Positions 25,640-37,585 of a stretch of 64,000 nt of DNA are shown piece after piece. The notes under the pieces were generated by a model. The model did no database searches and was not told the DNA's origin. It saw nothing but the letters and a program-made list of their open reading frames with translations. The stretch is from Membranipora membranacea (lineage: Eukaryota; Bryozoa; Gymnolaemata; Cheilostomatida; Membraniporidae): positions 372,001 through 436,000 of the forward strand of contig OU612069.1 in assembly GCA_914767715.1 (NCBI GenBank). The letters are read 5' to 3'. Made by a program: the position numbers and the translations under genes. Positions within the stretch are counted from its first letter, which is position 1. Each line of letters begins with the position of its first letter.

Positions 25640-27520
25640 TTTCTTATGTTAGTTATTACAGAATATGCTGTTAATATATAGTATTTGCCTAACCACTTTC
25701 ATACCAGGCTTTGATAATGATAAAGCTTTCAGTTTTCCAAAATTTGCTTTTCAAGAAATTACATCGAGTGAGGTGTCTAAATATCTGCACACATTGAAAT
25801 CACGTAAAACTGGGGGATTAAATCAGATCCCTGCCTTTATTTATAAAATCCTAGAGCCTTTGATTCTGAATCCATTGACACATATTGTTAATCTGAGCCT
25901 TAAATGTCAAGAGTTTCCAGATGTGTGAAAAAAAGCCTTAGTAATTCCAATTTTCAAAAGTGGCAAGAAAAGTTTGCCAAATAATTATAGACCAATTTCG
26001 CTATTGCCAATATTAAGTAAAGTCCTAGAAAAGATAATAAATTACCAAATTCGTGATTACCTGGAAATTAATGATCTAATAGCCTCTCGCCAATTTGGTT
26101 TCAGAAATGGAACATCCACTGATCAAATTTTAACTCAACTAGTCAACAAATTTCGTTCCCTGCTGTCAAAGCACGAGTCAAAATATGTCACAGTTTCTGC
26201 ACTTGATATCCGTAAAGCTTTTGATTGCGTAAACCATAAGATCCTTGCCAGTAAACTGTTAACGAAATTCAATTTCCACACTAATGCATCAAATTTAATT
26301 AAAAATTATCTTTCAAGTCGAGAGCAGGCCATGAAAGTTAATGGTTGTGTATCTGAATGCAGTCGAGTTATAACTGGTGTGCCGCAGGGGTCTGTACTTG
26401 GACCACTCCTGTTTATCATGTTTATTAACGATCTGATGGAGCTCAAAAATTGTTATCTATATGCTGATGACTGCCTACTAGTCACCAGTGGGGAAAACCC
26501 AGACATTTCCACAAAACTTATGGAAAAAAGCATTCATCAAGCATCCAGTTGGTACAGTGAAAATTGCCTTGTTCTAAACAGCGGTAAAACGGATGTCATG
26601 ACCATTTCTAATAAACGTAACATCAAACCTCCGGAACTTAAATTTAATAATCTCATTTTCAAACAATCTGACAAAATTAAGTACTTAGGTGTGATTCTTG
26701 ATAACAAATTAAATTTTAAATCTCATACCAGTAAAATTAAACAAAAACTTTATCCAATAGTCACCAACTTTCAACGTAATAGAAAATTCCTGACACCTAA
26801 ATTAGCTAAGCTTTGGTACATTGGACTTATATGTTCTAATCTGGAATACAGCTCTCCTGTTTTATTTACCACAAACGACTATGTCAAAAAAGAATTTTTA
26901 AAAATTGAGAATAGATGTTTGAAAATTATAGACTATAACAGTTCTAAAGATAATACTCGAAAGACCTACAACATCCCTGTTTTAACTTTGCGTTTCGAAT
27001 ATTTGTATCTGCCGACGTTTTATAAAATTGTTAATAGTTTAGTCCCAATAATTGATACCAATCTGCTCCCCGAGAAATTAACTAGTGAAACTCGGCTTGC
27101 TAAAAGTTCTGGGTTTAGACTATCCAAGGAAAATTTTAGATTTGCTTTAGCTAATTTCGGTGCTCAGAAGTTTAACGAATTACCCAATCATGTTAAGCTG
27201 AGTCAATCCCTTGCTACATTCAAAAATGCCACTCGGAGCCACGTCCTCAAACTTCTCAATTAATGAGTCAGTTCTTATCATTTCATTTTAGCCTACTGCT
27301 ACATTGTTCTAACTTTTCTTTTCCTAGCTATTGTGTATCAACTTGTGTAACTGCTAATTAATGCCTGCGTGTACATTGTAATTTTACCTGTCATTGTTCT
27401 TGATTTTTAGTTACATGTCTTTTTAATTCTACACCATATTTTTATCAATTTTTGTGTTTTCTGGGTACAAGTCATAAGGACTTATTCTTCTCCAGAATAA
27501 ACATGGAATATATATATATA
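25640..27520 (+). mobile_element. 5'-truncated non-LTR retrotransposon (LINE)
   Basis: It contains an RT open frame and a short 3' region with AATAAA near 27496 and a TA-rich tail (ATATATATATA near 27510-27521). No endonuclease domain or ORF1 lies upstream, so it is a 5'-truncated insertion, the usual LINE outcome. The 5' limit is approximate. It sits inside the 24219-28348 TIR element. Confidence 0.8.
25665..27263 (+). pseudogene. LINE reverse transcriptase, one nonsense codon
   Basis: The frame runs from 25665 to 27263 with a single in-frame TGA at 25926-25928, where homologues usually have Trp. Downstream, the 429-codon frame (25974-27263) shows YRPIS at residues 5-9, ALDIRKAFD with the first catalytic Asp at 78, PQGSVLG at 137-143 and YADD at 163-166, in canonical order. 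A thumb and C-terminal region of about 260 residues follows. The N-terminal endonuclease is missing. The overall type is CR1/Jockey-like, by motif style only. With an intact YADD box and one stop it is a fairly young copy. Confidence 0.85.
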
Positions 27521-28348
27521 CTAGTAGGATCATTTCATAGATGATGAAGCCTGATCAAGCTTATGTAAATTTCAGAGAGGCAACACTGATCTGATATCTC
27601 TTAGAGTAGCACAAAATGCTGTATGTAAGACCTAACAGTTAACAGTTATAGTTATATATATAGTAAATAAGCTCAATTTTGTATAGAAGAATTTTAATGT
27701 ATATTAGAGGTCCTACTTTCCCCCTCATGCTTTGTTTGAAACCAAAGAACAGCCATGAACTTTCAAAACAAGATTTCAAGATAAGGCCAACACCTAGTAC
27801 ATAGTACATACTTGTTAACTCTGTTGAGAGGTGATGATTCAGGAGGCAGCCTTCTGCTCCTCCTGTGACGAGTCAAAGGGGCTCCAATTTACTAAACTGT
27901 GACCATTTCTAATAAATAAGTGTGGTGTGTCCTCCATTACAGCCTTCTGTAGTAGCTCCACATACTTCCATCATTTTCAAACTTGCAGGAATATATATAT
28001 AGTCAAACCATTCCTCTCTCCAATGCAAAAGTTCATTTGGATTCATGATGACTAATTTGACAATGACATCTACTTGGTGTGTACCAAACTGTGCCATCTT
28101 GCTCTCCATAATTTTTCATCAAGTGACCTTGAGCTAGTGGACCTAGTTAGGATGCAATGAGCTCTATTAAAAGTCAAAGTTTGATGTCTGTTATATAATT
28201 GGTCACTTATCAAAAACATGACATTTCATTTGCTACTGACAATTTAAACTTTGAGCAAATTGATTTAAGCAGGAGAGGATAATCCTGAGTTCGGTTTTTA
28301 GAGGGTTTGTAGTTCGTGAGTTCGTGGTTCGGTTTTTCGTACCTACCC

Positions 28349-28357
28349 CTGCTAGTC
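28349..28357 (+). repeat. Target-site duplication, right
   Basis: CTGCTAGTC directly follows the right inverted repeat and matches 24210-24218. Confidence 0.75.
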
Positions 28358-30741
28358 ATATGAGAAGGGAAAGTTCAACTGCAGACATGGCCATAAATTT
28401 GCCTCATAATTTGGTTATCAATGGCGGTTTTCATCAGTCAAACGTGGTATGTTATGCCTCCCATTGTCACTTAGGTGTTAGAAAGGGCTTATTTAAGTAC
28501 TTTCACTACTTTTATCTGGTCTACGTTCCTCACATGGTTTTTAAATGGTGAATGACTGGTTTATTTTCAATCCCCCATCAGACATTTGCATTGGAATTAT
28601 AATTCAATACCCTGCAAAAGTGGTTACTATATTATTACTAGCTATGTCTCATCTACACTTGTGGTGATTTACATCATGATATATTGTCTCTGGGTGTTTG
28701 AATATACCATTGAGTAAACATGTCAAATATTTTAATAATTTTCAACTGGAGACAGACATATAAAAAGACTGAGGACTTAAATTAATTTTAATGGAGGGAC
28801 CATAATTATTAGTACAACCCTTGGAAACAGCCTTGTTAAGTCACAGGCTACATTTCGTTTCCACTCCCTCTCTGTAACTCCCTGATCACAGTATCGCTCA
28901 TGCAAGACATGTAGATGGATTTTTAGTTTCTATTTAAATATAAATAAATAAATAAATTTATATAAATACTTCTGTTGTTGAAAAATCTCGTAAAAAAATT
29001 GAAAAACTTTCTGCCGTTTTGGAATGCGGGTCCTTTCTAAACGGAGTTTTTAGGATCTTTTACAAACATTCATCGTCACCCTTGATCAAATTGAACGTGA
29101 CAAAACCTAATTGAAATGATTTTGAATTGAACTCAAAAATATGCAAAGAAGAAACTGCCAACACACAAATTGAATTAGGTGTTTTTCTCTCAATTTGTAA
29201 AGCTTGCTTCCTAGAATTCTGTTTATGACAAGACTCAAAACAAAACATAAGCTTGACACACAATATGAGGTGGCATACTAAAATTTACAGCGCACCAAAG
29301 TAGACTGGTTGACTATTTTTTTAAATCTTAAACTTGATTCACTCTTTGATTTCATCGATGAACATCATATTCGAAGAGATGCCCTGCCCAAGCAAGGCTG
29401 TATGCTAAATAAGCAGACTTTCCTTCTCCACCGGACTGATCGACCCTATGGTAACCAAAAATTTCAATAGAAGAATATATTATATTTTTCTAATGAGGAT
29501 TTTCACAAATCAATGCAGTTATGGCAAATTGAAAATGTCCCAGGGATACGCTGTGTAAAGGCTCTCCCCTCGGACCATTGTCATTGATGAAAAAGTATTT
29601 AATACCCACATGTAAACGATATATTAATGCTCTCTGAATCTATTTGGCTGGCTCTCAAGAAATCTCTTCATGGCCATACTAATTTGCAAAGATTGCCACA
29701 AATTGAGACAAAGTGATAGGCCAGAACATAAGCTGTAAAAAGTGGAGACTGGTTGCCTAATTTACTCTCATCATTATTGTTATCTGAAAATATCTATGCA
29801 AGTCGATAGTAGTTTCTCTGTTCACCAACAATATTTTAGCATCGATTACTCAAAACCCAAGGTTAAAAGTATACCGTTGTACAGACAATATTGAGACACC
29901 AAACACAGTGACTAATGGAGGCTGACTGCTAAATGCATGCACATAATGCTGATTGGTCTCTTTGGGAAGACAAAATGTTCATGACAAATAATTATTATTG
30001 TAATGTTATCGCATGAATAATTCTTAGTCCTCTGGACTCGTTGTCCCCTCACTTGATGACCATGATTTCAACAGAGATGATTCTGTTTGGTTTTTGGAGC
30101 ATACTAGCATGGGGTTTTACATAATCTAGAAAACGCCCCTCCTGGTATTTCTGACAAATGCTCATGTCATTATTTCATAACATTCATGCCATTAATCAAG
30201 GAAAATATTATATCTGAAATGAACATCATCATAGTTTTGTTTTCTGATATTTCACCTACAAAGTGGATCAAATATCTGACCAGATTTGAGATCGTATCCC
30301 AGATTTGCCCTTATATAATGTGTAATCATTTCATGCCCATGGCAAATGTAAAGCATACACATGTCCTTAATAGATTGAGTCTCCGACTTAAAATTCTGAA
30401 ATCCTTTCGAAACTTAAAAGTTGATGAAATATTCAGAATCCTGCATACACAACTGCCAAAATGATCCTATCGAGATTGCCTTACCCCAGTTTTTTAGAAA
30501 ACCTCCCAGCAAAGAGGCTTTTCTCTAAAATATGCCACGTTTGTGAGTGCTTTTATTTTGCTGAACATCGTACGGGAACAACAAACATGTGATGATCTTA
30601 TTTTCAATAAAATATGATAATAGTTTGAGACAATTATTCTTTTTTATTCCTTTTTGAAATCACTAGCAACACAGAGAATAGTTTCGAAAGAAAGGATCAG
30701 TCATTAGTTACTTGGTCATCACCAACAAGGTTTGCACATTT
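28358..30741. other. Intergenic, no gene recognised
   Basis: No exon chain is visible. 28937-28965 is an AATA-type run. About 29430-30100 is the diverged partner of 22980-23760. The 92-codon frame at 30186-30464 has no domain feature. Confidence 0.45.
29430..30100 (+). repeat. Diverged dispersed repeat, copy 2
   Basis: Partner of 22980-23760, with the same block order and different indels between blocks. The pair flanks the 24219-28348 transposon on both sides. Confidence 0.45.
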
Positions 30742-31821
30742 CTAATCGGTTGACACCCCATAGGCTGGTGTTTCACATAAGTAGAAAAATCGACTAGTGC
30801 AGAGTAGATCCTTTGCCAATAATTCAGTTGCTTTTTCTATATCCGCATCCAGTCCCCTCAGCTGTAGAAGGTTCATCATGTTGCCATATGGGATCGTCTT
30901 CAAGGACCAGACTAGTTATCCTTCCCTGCCACCTCCAACCATTGAAATCTCTGATTCCGAACCACATATTCCGTTGCCAATCTTTGTGAAAAAACAAGAT
31001 TGGTTCACGTTAATCTTTGTCAGCACTCAAATGTGTGTTCCTTACCTCTATTTTAGCTAGTTTTAAGTCATTCAGATGAACTCAACTTCTCTAAATGTAT
31101 TTGAGGATTCCACAAAGGAAAATTTTAGATTTCAGATCTATAATTATCAATACCTGAATCTGAGCTTTGATTTGCTGGTATTGATGAAACCACTTGATAG
31201 AGGGTGGCGTATCAAACACAGCAAGATGTTCTCCTGATCCCACGCAGCTCGCTTTAGCAGATTCCCAGTCCCCCAGCGATTGCTCGTATACACATGGAGC
31301 TCACAGGGTTCAGGACATACGGGTCAGGGCATGGTGCAGACGAAGATTCAGACTTATTGGCCAGTACTTCAATAAAACAAGAGAAACGCTGCCATGGGAC
31401 CCTCAGCACTTTAGTAACAACTTAAAAATCTAAGCTGAATGTCGAATTTTGAATCTGAACAAAATAATGTCACGAATAGTTTATAAATTATAATGCAAAT
31501 TAGGATTGAACCACATATTTGTATTTCAGCAAACTTTTACGTCACACCTAACACTCACCTTTTTCCTGGAATGCATCCTCCCCTTCGCAACATGTTTTGT
31601 TAAGAACTGAGATATCCTTTCTACCAAGTGTGCATGTCTTAGTTTGTGGTGAGAATGTAAAAACTTTACATATTGGATTTACAGAGCACTGTGTTGCACA
31701 AGCCAGGAATCTGGATGCAGATGCATCCCAGATGGTGCTGTTTGAATCAAAGCAGTATTGAGACTTTGGAAGTGAGTGCCATTTGACATCAGCCCAGATG
31801 ACAACTAGAACAACGCAAAGC
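30742..31821 (-). pseudogene. PAN-like plus C-type lectin gene, decayed (lectin 3)
   Basis: Three minus-strand exons remain: 31559-31821, 31154-31333 and 30742-30981. The first is an open 263-nt exon with a hydrophobic lead (LCVVLVVIW) and paired cysteines (CATQC, PIC, TKTC, KTCC), like a PAN/apple module. The other two are the lectin halves, with DWESAKASC, HLAVF, WFHQYQQ, then WRWQG, CGY and FFYLCE. Lesions against lectin 2: an extra base in a C5 run (31270-31274), a missing base at the T3 run (31171-31173), an extra base in a T5 run (30832-30836), and a splice acceptor changed from AG to AC at 31334-31335. The first coding exon was not found. The architecture differs from the type II lectins and would be secreted if the hydrophobic lead is a signal peptide. 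Confidence 0.65.
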
Positions 31822-33261
31822 CTATAAATTTAATTGTTAGAGCCTTTGATTTGGTGTTTACAGAAACAAGTTCCAGCCTAATTTTGCTGTGTTTGAATTT
31901 AGATTTATGCGCAGATCAATGATTTGCCATTCCACTGTCAGAGGCAACAAAAAAATACCTAACTTCACAGCATTTCCTGCAAAAAAGATCGAAATTTTGT
32001 TCCCAGGGAAAGACTCATTCTAATCACAAAGGTTGGGATGGAAAAAAGCCTCATGTTTCTCCTTAGAAAAAGACAAGAGCGCATCACATTATGAAACAGA
32101 ATTTGAGACTTTTGAGCCTTTTCTTAACCCCATGGCTCAAAAGGAGGAAAGTGCTATTTTTAACCCCCCCCCCTCCCCGTAACTCCACAGTCCCCAGCGC
32201 GATGGAGGGTGCTTTCCCAATGATATGTGCTCAACATGGAAATCCAGCAGAGACAAAAGCAGAGAACATGGAAGTTTGTGAGTGTCATGACTGCTCACAT
32301 GCTCTTACAGTAGGTATTACAAATTACCAACTCCTACAAAAAAAAAATAAAACATGAATTCGCTAATATTCATGATCAACTAAAAAATATAATCATCAAA
32401 ACATGTTACAGGGTTTGATTGAAAATTCTCACCGAACAATGTTATTCCGAGCTTAGAACCTTTTAGTAAAATTTGTCTCAATTATCTGTTTGTGCATTGT
32501 GAAACATTTAAATTATGTCATTTATCACGTTATTGTTATGGCTCAACAATAGTTGCTTGTTGATCTGAAATTAAACGTGATCAAGCAGAGGCAAATAAGG
32601 TTCTAAATCATGAGATTACGATAAATATTAATGTTATAAGATTGAAGTTTTCCATCTGTGCACAGACACTGTATCTGATTGGGTACAGCAAACCAAAACT
32701 AACTTTTCCTCAGATTGTAAAACACCATCAGGCATACGCTTACATTTACTGCTATGCATACATGTGTTTTACTGCAATAATGTTATAAATATAATATACC
32801 ACACAGAATGCCCTAAACAGCCAATTTAAGGGGCTTTTCAAGGTGTTTTTCGGCATTCTGTGTGGTATAATTCGAGGAAGACTAAAACATAGTGCCATAT
32901 TCTGTTGGCATTTCCTGTTTTTACTATGCTTAATCAAAGCGGCCTCGTATGTGAGAATTTTCAAAATCAATTTGTCTGGCCTCAGTGGTGGACATTTTGA
33001 CAGCATGTTTGACGTTATTGATAAATGGCGCAAAATGTATCTACCTTTGATGGTCTATGCTGATATTGATACATTTGATATACTGATGAAATTTGTGGTG
33101 TGTGTCATTTAAACAGCAATATAGTGGAAAAAGGAAAAAAATTGGCCCTTTTTTATTCGAACTGTCTCAAATCGTTGCTTTAAATTTCGCATCATATCAT
33201 CAAAGTTAAAAACCACACGCATTATGACGTGGCGTAAAAAACCATTTTGGGCTCATTAAAA
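31822..33261. other. Intergenic with a small perfect hairpin
   Basis: No gene is recognised. 32163-32176 is a C-rich run. The hairpin at 32795-32869 is listed separately. Overlapping frames on both strands at 32752-33112 have no domain features. Confidence 0.4.
32795..32869. repeat. 18-bp perfect inverted repeat
   Basis: TATACCACACAGAATGCC at 32795-32812 is the exact reverse complement of 32852-32869, around a 39-bp loop. It could be the core of a MITE or a structured transcript. There is no evidence of transcription. Confidence 0.7.
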
Positions 33262-35451
33262 TTGTGTAGTGGCATGACAAAATCCAATCTAAGGTGATTT
33301 TTGAGTTTTCTGTTTTTTTAAAGCCAACTTATAGAGCTCTCTCTTCTGTGCATATTGCAATTTATTCTAGCTTCCTAGCTCGACTAGAAAGGAAAATATG
33401 AAGGAAATCGTTCGGGACCAGCTGGAATCTGGTGAAAACGGTATTTTAAGATTATGGGCGGCGAAGATTCATTATGCCGACAATCGATGCGAATATATGT
33501 TTACAATGTTTGGGTCCTTGGATACGGCATTTTATTATTGCAAAAACTAATACAGAAACACACATCCAGGTAATTCAGCCATGGCGAATCATCTGGTGAC
33601 CTCAGTTTGACCTTTTGGTGACCCAAGACACGTATATTCTAGGGTCAAAGTTCATGGTAAACGGATGCCCGAAATCAATACAATGACAATACAATGAGTT
33701 CAATACAATTTTAGAGTGTCGCTATTCTTCTGTTTGAATTTGTTTTGATAAATTATATTTATCTGATCAATATTATTATATTATGTATATATATTCAGGT
33801 ATGTATTTACAACATATATATAATATATTATATATATATAGAGTATTATTGTTTGCGTCCTCTCGTTGACGTCTGTTTCCCTCCTCTCTTTGCTGAATGT
33901 TTCCCTCTCTTAGGAGGTTCTTCATCTAAAATATAGATTTAATGTAAGATGTAATGTAATGATGTAGATGTAATTTAATTATATATATAATAATATATAT
34001 AATATATATCATATAACACAGTCATAATATTAATCAAATACTTATTTTCGATTAGATAATTTCCACACCTTTGATCTTTACCTGTGATGAAATAGAGAGC
34101 CATGCGTTTTAGCGCGCTGTGGCTCGCGGATTTTGCTTTTATGGCTCGTCGTCTTCACCACTCTTTTGATAGAAAGTTGTCCTTTGATCAAGATTGCTCG
34201 CCTAAACATACATAAATATACACATGAGTATGCTCAAACCTGTTGATTGTGCTGGTTGCGCAGCTGGGTTAGATGCGGTTGGAAGCGGGCAGACTTCATC
34301 CAGCGCTTTCTGATTTCTCCCATGGCCAATCTTGTATTTAAATTCCCTTGGTACGCAGTAGTTATTCTCAGCGTACGCTGCAATGATTGCTTCTAGTCGG
34401 CTCTGTCCGACACCATTCATATACTCAAACATGGGAAGGCAAATGTTTACCTCTGCAAATAAACAACAATTTCTATAGACACTTCACTGCTTTGACTGCC
34501 AGTTACAGTCGGTATCATCAGATGAATCTATCTATGTCAGAACATAAATCCTATGTTTGGAAAAGAAGATTTCATTTACATGCTATTCAAACAGACAAAA
34601 TAGTACTATGTACCAAAATTGATCTGACTCACGCTCATGTGTATATCTGCAGCGAACTCGCTTCCTGAATTTTTGCCGCTTACATTTGCAGGCAGTTTCC
34701 TCCCCGCACTCTATAACTGTACTAACCTTCCCCTTGATCATCAAGTCAAGGGCTTCCTTGTCCAAGCTCTTCGCAATTAGCCCTACCAGCATTTACTGCT
34801 TCCATGTTAATCTTCCTGGCACAACCACACACACACCCAATCCTGTCAGTGAGGGATGTATCACCATCATCTTGAACTGGTAGTTCTTCTCTTGCATCAT
34901 TCTCAGCTACACCACCATCAATGCAAGCCAGTAGCTGCCTTACTTCTAGTGGCCCTAACTCCCCATCATCAATATCTTGATTGACTTCCCTATATTGTAC
35001 TCAGGGTCAATATTCCCTTCAGAAATGTTCATATCAGCTTCAGTATCGTTACCATCATCATATATATCTAGTACTCTGTTGTTCATATCAAAGTATTCTC
35101 TATCAATATCCAATATTACTGATGGCGTGTTTCTTTTATTTTAATCTCATCCAGAAGAAGGGTGGGGTGGCTAACCCCCGCCCCTAATGCAAACAGGAAG
35201 TGACATTGGCTAAGTTGACTTTGCTTAGTTACCAGGTTGGGAGTACCTTTGACCCTTGTTTATACCAAGTTGTACTGATGTGATTGGCTCAAAAATAGTT
35301 TAGTTAGAAAGAGGAGGTGTTGATTGGTCAGAAACTGATAAAAAGTCAAAACATCAGCACATGGCCCATAACAATATAGTAAGCTTCATTGACTGATTAC
35401 AACAACAATAGAATAGCGACTTAGATTGGATTTTGTCATGCCACTACACAA
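33262..35451. mobile_element. Candidate DNA transposon bounded by 32-bp perfect inverted repeats
   Basis: 33262-33293 (starting TTGTGTAGTGGCATGACAAA) and 35420-35451 are exact inverted copies over 32 bp. The interior contains a broken minus-strand coding region (34188-35130), TA-rich microsatellites (33780-33845 and 33970-34015) and a 50-codon open frame at 33398-33550. The repeats may be terminal or subterminal, and no clear target-site duplication was found. Confidence 0.55.
34188..35130 (-). pseudogene. Decayed transposon-type ORF with CxCGC motif
   Basis: On the minus strand an acidic segment (MNNRVLDIYDDGND) is followed after a frameshift near 34985 by DIDDGELGPLEVRQLLACI, then IGCVCGCARKIN. 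After a second frameshift near 34765 come SLDKEALDLMIKGKV and CKRQKFRKRVR. A GTGAGT donor at 34632 joins in phase to an exon at 34240-34452 carrying GVGQSRLEAIIAAYAEN. The order (acidic lead, CxCGC, basic stretch, then a GxGxxRL helix followed by a His/Gly-rich segment) recalls an uncharacterised transposon-associated family common in cnidarians and sponges. That recollection is unverified. It is not functional as it stands. Confidence 0.5.
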
Positions 35452-36639
35452 ATATTATTTTCAACCTAAAATTAGGATGAACTATGTCTCTAAGAATGAA
35501 TGTAACCTGTTTTGAACTTTCTAGTAATCAATGTAGCGCAGCCATCCGCTTTGCTAAAAACAGCCGTTTCGGCCTCATTTCTCCGATAAAATGACGCAAC
35601 GTAATCCAATCACGTTTTTGATGTGCAATTAGCGATCAGTAGCTCAGCAGCTTTCCAACAGTATTGTCAGTACCAAAAATGGGCAAGTAATTAATCATGG
35701 AGTAACAACAACAAAGTCAGCCCAAAAATAGAACAATAAATTCCAGAGGGTAGACTGAGGAACAGCAGCAATATACCACATGACGTGACCACGGAACGGT
35801 TTCATATAACAAAGCCACAAGAGACACTAATCCACTAATCCGCTGACAGCTAATCAGACAACACCAATCAGAGTCAGCACAAAAATCGGCACCTATATAA
35901 AGGCCGAAACTTTGAACAGTAAATCAGTACAGTTTAATTCTTTGAGCAGCACAGTCAACTTTTTACATAGCTAGTAAAACATATTATAATTTTGATTTAA
36001 TAAACACTACTCAGTTCATTAAAGTCAATTTGGGCAAATCTTAGGCTAAGAAGTTGTCTTCTCTTATTGTTGAAATTTGGTGGCTCATTTGCAGTATAGA
36101 GTTATCACCCCATCTATCTATCTTTGTAAAACATTTTAGTTTCAAGCATGTGGATAGACTGCTTCAAAGAGTAAAGGGATTCAGAGTAAATATTTTAACA
36201 ATAGTCAAGGAAAGAGTTTTTTACTCCTTGGTCAAGGTACCTGCAAGCTTTGCGTCAAGGGGAAAGTTATGGGAGGCTTGATGCCAAAAACTCCTTTCAT
36301 CTATTTGTCACAATATAGGGTTCTGGAGAATGAACTGAATTCAAAGTTTTTGATTACAGTAAAAAATAGAATATGCAGGCTCTCCCGTAAAAATTTCTCT
36401 TTGTACAGCCTTACTCAACAATAAGACATGAAGTTTTATGCTTAAATTACACCTAACTATCCTAGCTAAATTGATACGGGGGGTATAGCTAGGAAGGCAG
36501 TATTGTGGCAGTTTTTACAATAGGATTAGCTATTACAATCCTTGAATGATGCTGCCACAATGCACCCTTGGTCTGAGCAATCATTGAACCTTAAATTTAT
36601 CGAAAGGGCCTCATATCAAATGTATCTGCGGTCCATCGT
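35452..36639. other. Intergenic; TATA-like promoter or LTR-like segment
   Basis: CCTATATAAAGGC at 35892-35904 is a strong TATA box in plus orientation. AATAAA follows at about 35998 and TTTGGTGGCTCATTTGC at 36069-36085, a layout reminiscent of an LTR with a primer-binding site. No gag/pol follows and no matching second LTR was found, so a host promoter is equally possible. Confidence 0.3.
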
Positions 36640-37225
36640 CTACTGGGCTTTGGTTGGCACCCAGGTGTGCTCCGACCTGCCTGCAAAAATAGAGCAACCT
36701 GGCGCAGATATTGTGGCCTGGCCACTAAGGCATGTAATTTCGCCGCCTATGCTCCGGGATGTGGCTTGTGACAAGACATCTGATTTAAATCAACCTTCAA
36801 TTTTAATCAGTCTTGAGACACAAAGGATATCCTCAGGTTTTGATATTCTAATATTACATTGCCTTTAAATCATTTGGAAAAGATAAACAACGCACAACAG
36901 TAACAAATACTTTCCCTGTAATGAAACACAGAGACTGCAATACAACTGGTTGTTTACAAATAAGATTTTCTTGAGGGATTAGAAAATTTACTCTGAGAAA
37001 ACAATGTCTGTAATTGCTCTAACTGATAACTTCATCCAGTTTAGGTCTCAATTGTACTTGGATCGTTTCAATGCACCGCGTGGAGAATTGCTTCAGATTT
37101 TGTTTGGAGGCCATCTCAGATTTGTTGTTTATTGAGGCAGCCCACCTGTTTGGCTAACCGAATCCTCAAAAGTAACAACATTATAACTTGTTTTAGTATA
37201 GATGCAGTCCCAGGGCACCCTCTAC
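36640..37225 (+). repeat. ~600-bp direct repeat, copy A
   Basis: It begins TGGGCTTTGGTTGG and ends GCAGTCCCAGGGCA. It is about 90% identical by eye to 37586-38207. TG...CA ends suggest LTR-type termini, but the flanks show no 5-bp duplication and the copies lie only about 360 bp apart. A tandem segmental duplication is the alternative. Confidence 0.7.
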
Positions 37226-37585
37226 TTGATTGTGCAATAACTCCCGGAAGAAGGTTTACCCGGCTAACCAAGAGTGAAGTGATCGCAACTTTGTATAACT
37301 TTTTAGAAGCATGGACCATGTTTTTGGTGAGTAAAGACAGTGTGGATAATTGAATGTCGACAAGGTGTCATGGTCGATTGCAAAAATGTAAATATAGGAG
37401 TAGCCAGCCACTAGAGCCTATTGATTCAACTTAATATGATATGATATTTTAGATGCAATAAAATTGGTATAAAAAAACGGGGCACTCAATATGGGCTAAA
37501 TTCTTTGTATCAGAACTGAGGTTTCGGGCTTGGAATGCTGGTTGGAAAATATATTTGGACTGAGCAGGAATTACAAATTATCTAG

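Larger units (their letters stand above)
24219..28348. mobile_element. 4.1-kb TIR element with 9-bp target-site duplication (Mutator-like?)
   Basis: The left end (24219) reads CGGTAGGTACGAAAAACCG. The right end, reverse-complemented from 28348, reads GGGTAGGTACGAAAAACCG. The inverted match continues to about 62 bp with ACGAACTCAC and AAAACCGAAC blocks. CTGCTAGTC is present on both outer flanks (24210-24218 and 28349-28357) as an exact 9-bp direct repeat. TIRs with 9-bp duplications are typical of Mutator-like elements, but no transposase is visible. The interior carries a LINE RT fragment on the plus strand. Nesting of a LINE in a non-autonomous element is the simplest reading. Confidence 0.75.

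Noticed and set aside
36054-37353. Open frames at 36054-36281, 36542-36868 and 37132-37353
   Set aside because: The latter two fall partly in the 600-bp direct repeats and are not conserved as frames between the copies.
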